Source: Streptomyces sp. NBC_01197 (GTDB taxonomy: Bacteria > Actinomycetota > Actinomycetes > Streptomycetales > Streptomycetaceae). From it: DNA of 64,000 bases. The position numbers were made by a program, and so were the translations under genes. The stretch is taken from the NCBI RefSeq assembly GCF_036010505.1, contig NZ_CP108569.1, positions 3,607,001 to 3,671,000 of the forward strand, written 5' to 3'. Below, piece after piece: positions 50,948-60,015 of the stretch (position 1 is its first letter; the number at the start of each line of letters is the position of its first letter). Below the pieces are notes generated by a model. It did not search any database and had not been told where the DNA came from. It saw only the letters and a program-made list of their open reading frames with translations.

Positions 50948-52750
50948 TCAGCCGTCCATCCCCGCCAGCACCAGCGGCAGCCGGGCCGTCCCCTCGTCCG
51001 TCACACGGACGGGAACGCCCCAGTCCTGCTGATGCACATGGCAGGCCGGGTACGGGTTGGCCGGGTCGTCGTCGCAGGAGGCGGCCATCGCCGAGACATG
51101 GAGCACGCCCTCGGTGACATCGGGGTTCAGCGCCACGTCCCGGAAGAGGTCGGTACCGGCACCGTCCCCGTCGAGCAGCAGCTCGGGCGGGGTCGCGGAT
51201 ACCAGCAGCCGGGTGGACGGGCCGTACCGCAGGTCGAGCTTCTGCCCGGCGGGCGCCTGGAAGATCACGTCCACCCGGAGCGTGCCGGGCGCGACATCGG
51301 TGGCGGCCCGCTGCGTGCGGTGGGCGACGCTCTCCACCCGTACCGCCTCGTCCGGCAGCCGCAGCCGGGTCAGCCGGTGCCGCGCGGACTCCACCACGAC
51401 GATGTCGTCCCCGGCGAGCACCGCGTCGCTCGGCTCCCGCAAATCCGTTGCCAGCGTGGTCACTTCACCGGTGGCGGGGTCGTAGCGGCGCAGCGCGTGG
51501 TTGTACGTGTCGGACACCGCGACCGAACCGTCGGGCAGCGCCGTCACGCCCAACGGGTGCTGGAGCAGGGCCTGTCCGGCGTCGCCGTCCCGGTGGCCGA
51601 AGTCGAAGAGCCCGGTGCCGACGGCGGTGTGCACCACGGCGCCCCCGGTGGAATCCCGGTCGATCCAGCGCAGCGCGGACGTCTCGGAGTCGGCGATCCA
51701 CAGCCGTTCCCCGGCAGCCGAGAGGCCGGACGGCTGCGCGAACCACGCGTCGGCGGCCGGCCCGTCGACCAGCCCCTCGTTGGTGGTCCCGGCCGCCACC
51801 TCGACGGTGCCGCTCTCCAGGTCGTACGTCCACAGCTGGTGGACGCCCGCCATGGCGATCCACAGCCGCCCGCCGAACCAGGCCAGGTCCCAGGGCGAGG
51901 AGAGCGCCACACCGAGAGCGGGCCCACTGGTCGGCGACCCCTGCCACCACTGCTTCCCGGTACCCGCGACGAGCGCGATCTCGCCGGTCTCCGGGTCGTA
52001 CGTGCGGATGGCGTGGTGGACGGTGTCGGCGACCGCGACCTTCCCGCCGGGCAGCAGCGCGAGCCCCTGCGGCTCGTTGAACACGCCCTGGCCGCCGATG
52101 CGCCGTACGACGGTCTCGCCGTCCGGCTCCAGCTCGACCAACTGGTGGCGGGTGGTGTCCGACACGAGCAGATTGCCGCTCGGCAGCGCGATCACCTTGC
52201 CGGGGAACCGCAGATCGGTGGCGACCGGCTCGGGCGCGACGTACGGACCGTCGCCGCGCCGCAGCGTGCCCTTGGCGGCGTGCTCGGCCTCCAGCTCGCC
52301 GACCAGCGCCTCGATGGCGTGCGCGTGCCCCTCACCGGCGTGCTGGGCGACGACGTACCCCTCGGGGTCGACCACCACGAGCGTCGGCCAGGCCCGGACG
52401 GCGTACTGCTTCCAGGTGGCTAGCTCGGGATCGTCGAGGACGGGGTGGTGCACCCCGTACCGCTCGACGGCGTCGACCACGGCCCGGTGCTCGGCCTCGT
52501 GCACGAACTTCGGGGAGTGCACCCCGATGATCACGACCGTGTCGCTGTGCCGCTGCTCCAGCTCGCGCAGCTCATCGAGGACGTGCAGGCAGTTGATGCA
52601 GCAGAAGGTCCAAAAATCCAGAAGGACGATGCGTCCCCGCAGGTCAGCGAGGGAGTACTGCTGCCCGCCCGTGTTGAGCCAGCCGCCCTTGCCGACCAGC
52701 TCGGGGGCGCGGACACGGGCGCGACGGGGTGCGGGAGTCACTTCGTTCAT
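50948..52750 (-). CDS. Thioredoxin-like/NHL-repeat protein
   Basis: A 600-residue protein combining an N-terminal thioredoxin-fold domain (about 15-150) with C-terminal NHL-type beta-propeller repeats (about 175-510) and a short extra beta domain. The redox site reads FWTFCCINCLHVL with Cys51-x-x-Cys54 (plus Cys50), as in NHLRC2-like proteins. NHL repeats appear as GKVIALPSGNLLVSDTTRH, PGGKVAVADTVHHAIR and PDGSVAVSDTYNHALR. The role is not established. Start ATG 52750; no signal peptide, so probably cytosolic. Confidence 0.88.
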   Translation of the reverse strand: MNEVTPAPRRARVRAPELVGKGGWLNTGGQQYSLADLRGRIVLLDFWTFCCINCLHVLDELRELEQRHSDTVVIIGVHSPKFVHEAEHRAVVDAVERYGVHHPVLDDPELATWKQYAVRAWPTLVVVDPEGYVVAQHAGEGHAHAIEALVGELEAEHAAKGTLRRGDGPYVAPEPVATDLRFPGKVIALPSGNLLVSDTTRHQLVELEPDGETVVRRIGGQGVFNEPQGLALLPGGKVAVADTVHHAIRTYDPETGEIALVAGTGKQWWQGSPTSGPALGVALSSPWDLAWFGGRLWIAMAGVHQLWTYDLESGTVEVAAGTTNEGLVDGPAADAWFAQPSGLSAAGERLWIADSETSALRWIDRDSTGGAVVHTAVGTGLFDFGHRDGDAGQALLQHPLGVTALPDGSVAVSDTYNHALRRYDPATGEVTTLATDLREPSDAVLAGDDIVVVESARHRLTRLRLPDEAVRVESVAHRTQRAATDVAPGTLRVDVIFQAPAGQKLDLRYGPSTRLLVSATPPELLLDGDGAGTDLFRDVALNPDVTEGVLHVSAMAASCDDDPANPYPACHVHQQDWGVPVRVTDEGTARLPLVLAGMDG

Positions 52751-52958
52751 GCGGTCAAGGGTGCCACCTGCCCCCGTGTGACCTGCGGCAGCTGCGGGGA
52801 GGACTCCGGCACATCCGACGTGGACGACCTGGCGCCGCTGTGCGGCAAGGGCGTGACGGTGCTCATGGTCTGACAACCCCCCGGGTTCGCATGAGTTCGT
52901 CCGGCGGCCGGTCCGGTACGCCGGCCGCGGGGGGCTGCTCCCCAACTGGCCCGGGCGG

Positions 52959-52964
52959 TAACGT
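52959..52964 (+). promoter_or_regulatory. Leaderless -10 box for the LURP-one-like gene
   Basis: TAACGT lies 7 nt before ATG 52972. Confidence 0.5.
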
Positions 52965-52971
52965 CACCCGC

Positions 52972-53475
52972 ATGAAATTCCTGGTGCGTGACCGTATTTT
53001 CGACATCGGCGACGACTACTGGATCGAGGACGAGAACGGCCACAAGGCCTATCTCGTCGACGGCAAGGTGATGCGCATCCGCGACACCCTTGAGCTCAAG
53101 GACCTCGACGGGAATGTGCTGATCACGCTCAAGGAGAAGCTGATCGCGATCAGCGACACGATGACCCTGAAGCGGGACGGCGAGGAGCTGGCCACCGTCA
53201 GGAAGAAGAAGCTCACCCTGATGCACGACCACTACCGGGTGAAGCTGGTCGACGGCACCGAGCTGGAGGTCAGCGGGAACATCCTGGACCGCGAGTTCGC
53301 GGTCGAGTACGAGAACGAGCTGCTGGCCGACATCTCGAAGAAGTGGTTCAGCGTGCGTGACGCGTACGCCGTGAACGTGGTCCGTGAGGACTCCGACCCG
53401 GCGCTGATGATCGCCATCGCGGTCTCCGTGATCCACATGCACGAGAAGGAACACGAGAAGGAGCACGCGGGCTAG
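52972..53475 (+). CDS. LURP-one-related (tubby-like fold) protein
   Basis: A 167-residue protein matching the LURP-one/DUF567 family. It consists of repeated beta-strand units, with MKFLVRDRIFDIGDDYWIED, GKVMRIRDTLELKDLDGNVL, HYRVKLVDGTELEVSGNILD and EVENELLADISKKWFSVRD-like sequence, and a C-terminal hydrophobic helix (ALMIAIAVSVIHMHEKEHE). This fold may sense membranes or phospholipids, but the bacterial role is unknown. Leaderless start. Confidence 0.82.
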   Translation: MKFLVRDRIFDIGDDYWIEDENGHKAYLVDGKVMRIRDTLELKDLDGNVLITLKEKLIAISDTMTLKRDGEELATVRKKKLTLMHDHYRVKLVDGTELEVSGNILDREFAVEYENELLADISKKWFSVRDAYAVNVVREDSDPALMIAIAVSVIHMHEKEHEKEHAG

Positions 53476-53593
53476 CGCCGAGGCACTGGAGCAGTCCGGT
53501 CGCCGGGACGGTCAGGCCGACTCGCCGGGAACCCCACCGGGTTCGGACGACGGCTCCTCAGCCGCGCTCAGGGGCCGGTGTCGGTGAGGGCGG

Positions 53594-54547
53594 TCAGACC
53601 GTACGCCGCTTCAGCGCCCAGAAGGCGACACCGACCGCGAGCGCGGTCAGGGCGAGGAGGACGCCGCACTCCGCCAGCTGGCGCGGCCAGAAGTCGGGGG
53701 ACGGGAGGTAGGTACGGGTGAAGCCGGTCACGTCGTGCCGGGCGAGGCACTGCACCTTGTCGTAGCACTCGGGATCGGTGATCCGGGCGCCGGTGGAGGT
53801 GATCGCCCGGCTGTGTACGGAGAGTTCGGGCACCTGGTACGCGCGCTGGAACGGCCACAGACCATTGCGGACCGCCGTGACCGCGTACTGGACGACGGCG
53901 GCGGCGAGCATGGCGGGCAGGGTGCGGCGCACCAGCACTCCGCAGAGCGCGCCGAGGGCGAGCGCGAGGAGCGGGGCGACGACAGCGGCGGGGCCGATCG
54001 AGAAGTACAGCTGGCGGGGCTGGTAGCCGGCGACCAGCAGATTGCTGTGGGCGGACCACAGCAGCCGGTAGAGCAGGATGAGCGGACCGGTGCCCACGGT
54101 CAGGACGACGGCCGGTACGGCGAGTTTGGCGGCGAACCAGCGGGCCGGGGAGACCGACTGCGACCAGGCGAGCCTGGTGGTGCCGCTCTCCAGCTCGCGG
54201 GCGGTCAGCGGTCCGGCCGCGAAGAGGGCCACGCAGAAGGGCGCGAGGCTGATCAGGGTGGCCGGGTCGTAGAAGAAGCTGTCGTAGCCGGAGAAATAGG
54301 TCCGGGCCACCATGTCCTTCCACGCGGCCTGCTGCACACCGGCGTAGCCGAACTCGTCGAACAGCTTCTGTGTGGCGTCCGCGCCGGGACCGTACAGCCA
54401 GAGCAGCAGCCCTGCGGTGACGACCACGAAAGCGGCCCAGGACCACAGTGCTGTCCGGTGCAGGCGCACTTCGGCCCGGAACAGGTCGAGCCCCGAGGGG
54501 CGTAGCGAGGGTTTGGGGGCGTCCTTGTCCAAGGAAGCGGTGGTCAT
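53594..54547 (-). CDS. ABC transporter permease (ABC-2 type)
   Basis: A 317-residue membrane protein with about six TM helices. AFVVVTAGLLLWLYG follows a cytosolic N-terminus; later helices include ALFAAGPLTAREL, VPAVVLTVGTGPLILLYRL and AVVAPLLALALGALCGVL. It is the membrane part of the exporter encoded with the upstream ATPase. It is last in the GntR-ATPase-permease operon, 63 bp after the ATPase stop. In YtrA-type operons, such transporters often respond to cell-wall stress (known of family; not shown here). Confidence 0.82.
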   Translation of the reverse strand: MTTASLDKDAPKPSLRPSGLDLFRAEVRLHRTALWSWAAFVVVTAGLLLWLYGPGADATQKLFDEFGYAGVQQAAWKDMVARTYFSGYDSFFYDPATLISLAPFCVALFAAGPLTARELESGTTRLAWSQSVSPARWFAAKLAVPAVVLTVGTGPLILLYRLLWSAHSNLLVAGYQPRQLYFSIGPAAVVAPLLALALGALCGVLVRRTLPAMLAAAVVQYAVTAVRNGLWPFQRAYQVPELSVHSRAITSTGARITDPECYDKVQCLARHDVTGFTRTYLPSPDFWPRQLAECGVLLALTALAVGVAFWALKRRTV

Positions 54548-54610
54548 GAGGAGTCCTTGTGAGCGGCCGGGTGGTGCGGCGGGTGGGGGAATCGGAGTGG
54601 TGCGCAGCGG

Positions 54611-55540
54611 TCAGGCCACCGCCGTGGTGTCCCCGTCCATGTCCCCGGGGCGCATGTCCGGGGTGAGGAACGCCGGGGCCGACGGCGTACGGAGGTGGGC
54701 CAGCACCAGTTCTTCCAGGGTGGGTTCCTGTGGCTGCCAGGTGTCGGCGAGCGCGCCCCGGGGGCGGATCAGGGCGGTGAGGCCACGGCCGTTCGGATGG
54801 GACTCGATGACCGTGTGCGGGGCCAGGCCGGTACCGCGTCCGGTGACCACGGTATGCGCGGCGAGCAGCTCTTCGACTGAACCGCCCAGCCGGATGCGGC
54901 CGCTGTCCAGGAGCAGCAAGTGGCCGCAGGAGTAGGCGAGTTCGGAGATGATGTGTGAGGAGAGCAGGATGCTGGTGCCGTTCTCGGCGGCGTCGGCCAG
55001 CAGCAGGCCCATCAGCTGCCGGCGGGCCGGCGGGTCGAGGTCTGCCATCGGTTCGTCGAGCAGCAGCAGCTCGGGGCGTTTGCCCAGGGCGAGGGCGAGC
55101 GCCACCCGGGTGCGCTGACCGCCGGAGAGCCCGCGGATCCTGCGCTTCGGGTCGAGGTCGCCCTGTTCCACGATCCGGGCGGCGTAAGCGGCGTCCCAGC
55201 GGCCCGCGTTGAGGCGGGCGCCGATGGCGAGGGTGTCGGCGATGGAGAGATGCCCGTAGAGCGGCTGGTCCTGGTCCAGGTAGCCGACCCGGTCCCGGTG
55301 GGTGCCGGGTGCGGCGCCCAGTACGTTCACGGTGCCGGCGTCCGGCCGGATCAGACCAGCGGTGATCCGCAGGAGGGTTGACTTGCCCGCGCCGTTGGGG
55401 CCTGCCAGCGCGCAGACGCTGCCCGCCGGGACGCGGAAGGAGCAGTCCTCCAGAGCGAGGGCCGCCCGGCGGCCGCTCCCGTAGCGCTGAGTGAGCCCGG
55501 TCGCCTCTGTCGCAGCCGGGCCGCTGCTGGTGGTGCTCAC
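54611..55540 (-). CDS. ABC transporter ATP-binding protein
   Basis: A 309-residue ABC ATPase. Walker A is GPNGAGKST (47-55), the Q-loop lies in YLDQDQPLYGHL, the signature is LSGGQRTRV (138-146), and Walker B is ELLLLDEPMADLDP. The His switch is seen in SILLSSHIISEL. The C-terminal 100 residues form the regulatory extension. It overlaps the GntR gene by 4 bp and pairs with the downstream permease. Confidence 0.92.
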   Translation of the reverse strand: MSTTSSGPAATEATGLTQRYGSGRRAALALEDCSFRVPAGSVCALAGPNGAGKSTLLRITAGLIRPDAGTVNVLGAAPGTHRDRVGYLDQDQPLYGHLSIADTLAIGARLNAGRWDAAYAARIVEQGDLDPKRRIRGLSGGQRTRVALALALGKRPELLLLDEPMADLDPPARRQLMGLLLADAAENGTSILLSSHIISELAYSCGHLLLLDSGRIRLGGSVEELLAAHTVVTGRGTGLAPHTVIESHPNGRGLTALIRPRGALADTWQPQEPTLEELVLAHLRTPSAPAFLTPDMRPGDMDGDTTAVA

Positions 55541-55935
55541 TGATCCCCCTTCGGGAAGTGCTCGTCCAGTACGGAGGTCAGCAGCGCGGCGGCGCTCTCC
55601 CGGCCGAGGCCGGCGGCGCGGGCCCGCAGCGCCCAGCCGTCCAGCTCCGCCCGCAGCGGGGAGTCGTCGCCGGTGCTGTCGAGCGTCCTGAGGACGAACG
55701 TGCCCACGCCCCGCCGCGCCTCGACCAGGCCCGAGCGTTCCAGCTCCCGGTAGGCCTTGAGCACGGTGTTCGGGTTGATGGCCGTGGCCTCGACGACCTC
55801 TCGCGCCGTGGGGAGCTTGTCCCCCGGTTCGAGGAGGCCCATCCGCAGCGCCTGCTGGGTCTGCTGAACGATCTGGAGGTAGGTGGGGATGCCGCTGTGC
55901 CGGTCGATGCGGTACTCGACGTGGTGATCGGCCAC
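55537..55935 (-). CDS. GntR-family regulator (YtrA subfamily)
   Basis: A 132-residue short GntR repressor. The winged helix covers about 10-75 (GIPTYLQIVQQTQQALRMGL; DKLPTAREVVEATAINPNTV; LKAYRELERSGLVEARRGVG). The small YtrA-type C-terminal helical tail follows, with no large ligand domain. Start GTG 55935 has AAAGGGG upstream. A palindrome overlapping its promoter 12-33 bp upstream is the likely self-operator. It heads an operon with the ABC ATPase and permease. Confidence 0.9.
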   Translation of the reverse strand: MADHHVEYRIDRHSGIPTYLQIVQQTQQALRMGLLEPGDKLPTAREVVEATAINPNTVLKAYRELERSGLVEARRGVGTFVLRTLDSTGDDSPLRAELDGWALRARAAGLGRESAAALLTSVLDEHFPKGDQ

Positions 55936-55946
55936 CGGCGCACCCC

Positions 55947-55996
55947 TTTCACTAATTGACTAGTGAAACTTTGCACGGCGGCGCGGCACCCGTCAA
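55947..55996 (-). promoter_or_regulatory. Promoter and operator of the GntR/ABC operon
   Basis: On the minus strand TTGACG (55991-55996) and CAAAGT (55968-55973) are 17 bp apart, a good sigma-70-type promoter. TTTCACTA-N6-TAGTGAAA (55947-55968) is a perfect 8-bp-arm dyad lying at the expected transcription start, so binding of the GntR protein would block initiation. Confidence 0.7.
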
Positions 55997-56028
55997 GTCC
56001 GTGAAGGGCCCGCGGCTCCGCCGCCCGC

Positions 56029-56676
56029 TCAGCGCCCCCTGGTCGCCTGGAGATACGCCTGCGGCTGCTTCTCCGGCGAGTCCGGCTCCCGCAGCAGCTG
56101 GGCGCGTACGTCGAACCCGGCGTCGGCCAGCCACCCGGCGACCCGGTCCGGCGGCAGCCAGTGGACGTCGAGCGAGAGGTCATGGCCGTAGGCGTGGTCG
56201 AGGTGGCGGACTTCGTCACCGGCCTTGAAGGCGAGCAGCAGCCGGCCGCCCGGCACGAGCACCCGGCGGAACCCGGCGAACACCGAAGGCAGCAGCTCCG
56301 GCGGCAGATGGATGATCGAGTACCAGGCGACCAGGCCGCCGAGCGAGCCGTCCGCCAGGTCGAGTGCGGTCATCGACCCGACGTCGAACCGCAGGCCCGG
56401 ATACGTCCGGCGGGCCACGTCGACCATTCCCGGCGAGAGATCGACGCCGAAGGCCTCCACCCCCAGCTCGTGCAGATGGGCCGTCACCCGGCCGGGGCCG
56501 CAGCCGATGTCGGCCACCGGGCCGCCGCCGTCCATGCGCACCTGGTCGGCGAAGGCGGCGAGCATGGCCCGGTCGTAGGGGCTGGAGGCGAGGTGGTCGC
56601 GGACGAGTTCGTCGTAGGGAACCGCGACGGTGTCGTAGGACGCGCGGATGGTACTCAGGCAGCTGGGTTCGGTCAT
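56029..56676 (-). CDS. Class I SAM-dependent methyltransferase
   Basis: A 215-residue methyltransferase. Motif I is VADIGCGPGRVTAHL near residue 52, motif II is EAFGVDLSPGMVDVAR, and the post-motif segment is SLGGLVAWYSIIHLPPELL. The C-terminal half has LVPGGRLLLAFKAGDE. The substrate is unknown. Start ATG 56676 has CAGGAAG upstream; the frame above it is Pro/Arg-rich and unlikely to be coding. Confidence 0.85.
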   Translation of the reverse strand: MTEPSCLSTIRASYDTVAVPYDELVRDHLASSPYDRAMLAAFADQVRMDGGGPVADIGCGPGRVTAHLHELGVEAFGVDLSPGMVDVARRTYPGLRFDVGSMTALDLADGSLGGLVAWYSIIHLPPELLPSVFAGFRRVLVPGGRLLLAFKAGDEVRHLDHAYGHDLSLDVHWLPPDRVAGWLADAGFDVRAQLLREPDSPEKQPQAYLQATRGR

Positions 56677-56835
56677 CGCGTTACTTCCTGCTCCGTGCTT
56701 CGCGGTCGGGGGCGGGGGCCCGGGTGGCGTCGAAGGCACAGCCGTCGGCGGGCCGTGCCTGTGCCGTCGGCGGTCCACTGAAGGCAGGCACGGCTCAGCC
56801 ATGGCCCCGGGCCACGGCCTGACCCGGCCGTGCTG

Positions 56836-57636
56836 TCAGCGAGCCGTACGCGGCGGGGCAAGACCCAGCCGCCGGTCCTTCAGCGCGGGGAACTGCTCGC
56901 GGGTCCTGGCGACGAGCTCCGGATCGAGTTCGACCGTCAGGACCTCCTCGTCCGGGCCCGCCTCGGCGAGCACCTCACCCCAGGGGTCGACCACGATGCT
57001 GTGGCCCGCCTGCTGCACGCCCGCGTGCGTACCGGCGGATCCGCAGGCCAGGACGTACGCCTGGTTCTCCACGGCGCGCGCCTGCGCGAGCAGCGTCCAG
57101 TGCGAGCGGCGCCGCTCCGGCCAGCCCGCGGGGACGGCCAGGAGACGGGCGCCCGCGTCGGTCAGACCGCGGAACAGCTCAGGGAAGCGGAGGTCGTAAC
57201 AGGTGGCCAGGCCGAGCGTGGTCTCCGGCAGGTCCACCGTGACCAGTTCGTCGCCCGCTCCCATCAGGACCGCCTCGCCCTTGTCGAAGCCGAAGCGGTG
57301 GATCTTGCGGTAGACGGCGGCCCGTTCGCCCTCGGGCGTGAAGACCAGGGAGGTGTTGTAGAGGGCGCCTTCCGGATCCCGCTCCACGATCGAGCCGGCG
57401 TGCAGCCAGACCCCGGCGTCGCGGGCCGCCTTCCCCATCGCCTCGTGCGTGGGCCCTTCCAGCGGTTCGGCCTCGGCCGCGAAGGACTGGTACGCGAAGG
57501 CCCCCACGGGCCACAGTTCGGGCAGTACGACGAGATCCGCACCGGACTGTTCACGTACGAGATCCGCCACGCGCGAACGGCGTGAAACGGGCGATTCCGC
57601 AGGATTCACTGCGATCTGGAGGAGAGAGGCGCGCAC
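56836..57636 (-). CDS. Carbon-nitrogen hydrolase (nitrilase superfamily)
   Basis: A 266-residue amidase-type protein. The catalytic triad is Glu40 (VLPELWPV), Lys111 (YRKIHRF) and Cys146 (LATCYDLRFPE). Length and sequence fit omega-amidase/Nit2-like or deaminated-glutathione-amidase-like members that clean up damaged metabolites; the exact substrate cannot be read. GTG 57636 is the start, placed downstream of a TTGACG hexamer about 20 nt before a TGGTACT box. Confidence 0.87.
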   Translation of the reverse strand: MRASLLQIAVNPAESPVSRRSRVADLVREQSGADLVVLPELWPVGAFAYQSFAAEAEPLEGPTHEAMGKAARDAGVWLHAGSIVERDPEGALYNTSLVFTPEGERAAVYRKIHRFGFDKGEAVLMGAGDELVTVDLPETTLGLATCYDLRFPELFRGLTDAGARLLAVPAGWPERRRSHWTLLAQARAVENQAYVLACGSAGTHAGVQQAGHSIVVDPWGEVLAEAGPDEEVLTVELDPELVARTREQFPALKDRRLGLAPPRTAR

Positions 57637-57821
57637 AGTACCACCGTCCTGGCATTCGGGCCGTCAACGCGGGCCTACGATCGTCACACGAAAGCACTGC
57701 CGGGGTGCCACTGGGCAGCGTACTGTGCCTTCCGGGGGGATGCCCCCAGACCCCCAGCAGCGCCTCGAACACCAGCAGGTCTACGCCCGACGTACCGCAG
57801 AACACCGCTCCGAGGGGTCCC

Positions 57822-58646
57822 GTGACAGTCCATCCAAGCCTTCAGACCTATGCCGACGCCTGGACCCACTCCGTAGAAGCCATATCCGAGCTGGTGAAGC
57901 CGCTCGTCGAGGGCGAGTGGAACCGCGCGACGCCGTGCCCCAACTGGTCGGTGCGCGACATCATCTCCCACATCATCGGCATGGAGAACGAACAGCTCGG
58001 GGACCCCCGGCCGATCCACACCCTGCCGCGCGACCTCTTCCATGTGAAGACGGACCACCAGCGGTACATGGAGATGCAGGTCGACGTCCGGCGCCACCAC
58101 ACATCGCCGGAGATGACCGCGGACCTGGAGTACACGATCATCCGGCGCTCGCGGCAGCTGCGGAACGAGACCCGGCAGCCGGACCACATGGTCCGCGCGC
58201 CGCTCAGCGCGGAGCAGACGCTGGAACTGGCGCTGCGGATGCGCGCGTTCGACGTATGGGTGCATGAGCAGGATCTGCGCACCACTCTGGGCAAGCCCGG
58301 CAATCTGGACTCGCAGGGTGCCTATGTGGCCCGCGACGTCCTGGTGGAGGCGCTGCCGAAGGTCGTCGCGAAGGAGGCGGGCGCGCCGCCGAACAGTGCG
58401 GTCGTCTTCGACATCACCGGCGCCGTCGAGTTCATGCGGACGGTCCGGGTGGACGCGGATGGCCGGGGCCGGGTCGACGGCACACCCTCGCTGGGCCCCG
58501 CCGTGACGATCGCGATGGACTGGGAGACGTACTTCCGGCTGGCCTGCGGACGGGTGCGGCTCGCGTCGGTCTCGGACCAGATCAAAGCCGAGGGCGACCA
58601 GGAACTGGCCGCGGCGATCCTCCAGTCGTTCGCCGTGACGCCGTGA
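57822..58646 (+). CDS. Maleylpyruvate isomerase-like (mycothiol-dependent/DinB-fold) protein
   Basis: A 274-residue protein with the MDMPI/DinB-like four-helix N-terminal domain (TYADAWTHSVEAISELVKPL; CPNWSVRDIISHIIGMENEQ) and a C-terminal SCP2-like part. Family blocks near 140 read MRAFDVWVHEQDLRTTLGKP. In actinobacteria this fold often uses mycothiol, but many members have no known substrate. GTG 57822 has GAGGGG upstream; the earlier frame is Pro/Arg-rich. A 16-bp repeat spans its stop codon. Confidence 0.8.
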   Translation: MTVHPSLQTYADAWTHSVEAISELVKPLVEGEWNRATPCPNWSVRDIISHIIGMENEQLGDPRPIHTLPRDLFHVKTDHQRYMEMQVDVRRHHTSPEMTADLEYTIIRRSRQLRNETRQPDHMVRAPLSAEQTLELALRMRAFDVWVHEQDLRTTLGKPGNLDSQGAYVARDVLVEALPKVVAKEAGAPPNSAVVFDITGAVEFMRTVRVDADGRGRVDGTPSLGPAVTIAMDWETYFRLACGRVRLASVSDQIKAEGDQELAAAILQSFAVTP

Positions 58647-58686
58647 TCCCGTAACGCTGTGACCCCGTAACGCCATGCCGCCGTAG
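58639..58686. repeat. 16-bp tandem repeat spanning a stop codon
   Basis: CGCCGTGATCCCGTAA (58639-58654) and CGCTGTGACCCCGTAA (58655-58670) are 14/16 identical, with a decayed third copy to 58686. The stop codon of the isomerase-like gene (58644-58646) lies in the first unit. Confidence 0.7.
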
Positions 58687-58722
58687 AGACTTACGGAGCC
58701 ACGGGCTCACGCCGGGACAGCC

Positions 58723-60015
58723 TCACGCCGGGACGTGTACGGCCTCCACCCGGCTGGCCACCAGCCGCTCGCTCTCGCGGCGTGCGCTGCGCCGGCGCAG
58801 CCGGAGGATCTGGGTGACGCCCAGCGCCTCCAGGACGAACACGGAGCAGAAGGCGATCCGGTAGTTGTCGTCCGTCGCGTCCAGCAGGACTCCGACGGCG
58901 AGGAGCGTCGTCATCGACGCGACGAACCCGCCCATGTTGACGATTCCGGACGCGGTGCCCTGGCGCTCCGGCGGGTTGGCGGGGCGCGCGAAGTCGAAGC
59001 CGATCATCGAGGCGGGGCCGCAGGCGCCGAGCACCGTGCACAGCGTCAGCAGCAGCCACATCGGCGCGTGGTCGCCCGGGTAGGCGAGGGTGCTCGCCCA
59101 GAGCAGTGCGGTCGCACCCACCGTGGACAGCGCGATGGGGGCGCGGGCGCCCTGGTGCCGGGCGATGATCTGCCCGTAGACCAGGCCCACGACCATGTTC
59201 GAGAGCACGATCAGGGTGAGCAGTTCACCCGCCGTGGCACGGGACAGGCCCTGCGCCTCGACGAGGAACGGCATCCCCCACAGCAGCAGGAAGAACATCG
59301 CGGGGAACTGCGTCGTGAAGTGCACCCACATCCCGAGCCGGGTGCCGGGCTCGCGCCACGCCGCGGCGATCTGCCGGCGCACGGACGCGGCCCCCGGGTG
59401 CGGGGCGGGCAGCGGTTCGAACCCCTCGGGGTGGTCCTTCAGGAAGACCAGCATCACGACCAGCACCAGCACCCCGGCGAGCGAGCTGCCCGCGAAGGTG
59501 GCGGTCCAGCCGAAGCCGTGCAGCGTACGGGAGATGACGATGGTCGAGACGAGGTTGCCGGCCATCCCGACGAGACCAGCGAGCTGCGCGACCATCGGCC
59601 CGCGCCGGGCGGGGAACCAGCGGGCGCCGAGCCGCAGCACGCTGATGAAGGTCATGGCGTCACCGCAGCCGAGCAGCGCGCGGGAGGCGAGGGCCGTGCC
59701 GTACGTGGGGGAGAACGCGAAGCCGAGCTGCCCCAGCGTGAACAGCACCACGCCGAGGGTCAGCACCTTCTTGGTGCCGAGCCGGTCCACGAGCAGGCCG
59801 ACGGGTATCTGCATCCCGGCGTAGACGAGCAGCTGGAGTATGGAGAAGGTGGAGAGCGCGGAGGCGTCGATGTGGAAGCGGTCGGCGGCGTCGAGACCGG
59901 CCACGCCCAGGCTGGTACGGAAGACGATCGCCACGAAGTAGACGGCGACGCCGATCGACCACACGGTGACCGCGCGCCTGCCTCCCGGCGGATCGGCGGG
60001 CAGCACGGCGCTCAT
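58723..60015 (-). CDS. MFS transporter
   Basis: A 430-residue major facilitator protein with 12 hydrophobic helices. The loop 2-3 motif is GLLVDRLGTKKVL, and an internal repeat follows in the second half. The helix-1/2 sequence GVAVYFVAIVFRTSLGVAGL resembles aromatic-acid or sugar-phosphate-type MFS transporters. Its start overlaps the stop of the GntR gene by 4 bp, so it is regulated by that repressor. The substrate is unknown. Confidence 0.85.
   Translation of the reverse strand: MSAVLPADPPGGRRAVTVWSIGVAVYFVAIVFRTSLGVAGLDAADRFHIDASALSTFSILQLLVYAGMQIPVGLLVDRLGTKKVLTLGVVLFTLGQLGFAFSPTYGTALASRALLGCGDAMTFISVLRLGARWFPARRGPMVAQLAGLVGMAGNLVSTIVISRTLHGFGWTATFAGSSLAGVLVLVVMLVFLKDHPEGFEPLPAPHPGAASVRRQIAAAWREPGTRLGMWVHFTTQFPAMFFLLLWGMPFLVEAQGLSRATAGELLTLIVLSNMVVGLVYGQIIARHQGARAPIALSTVGATALLWASTLAYPGDHAPMWLLLTLCTVLGACGPASMIGFDFARPANPPERQGTASGIVNMGGFVASMTTLLAVGVLLDATDDNYRIAFCSVFVLEALGVTQILRLRRRSARRESERLVASRVEAVHVPA

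Noticed and set aside
52778..52873. Tiny Cys-containing frame (MTCGSCGEDSGTSDVDDL) after the thioredoxin/NHL gene
   Set aside because: 31 codons, no ribosome binding site, no -10 box and no family match; the two CxxC-like Cys pairs could be chance.
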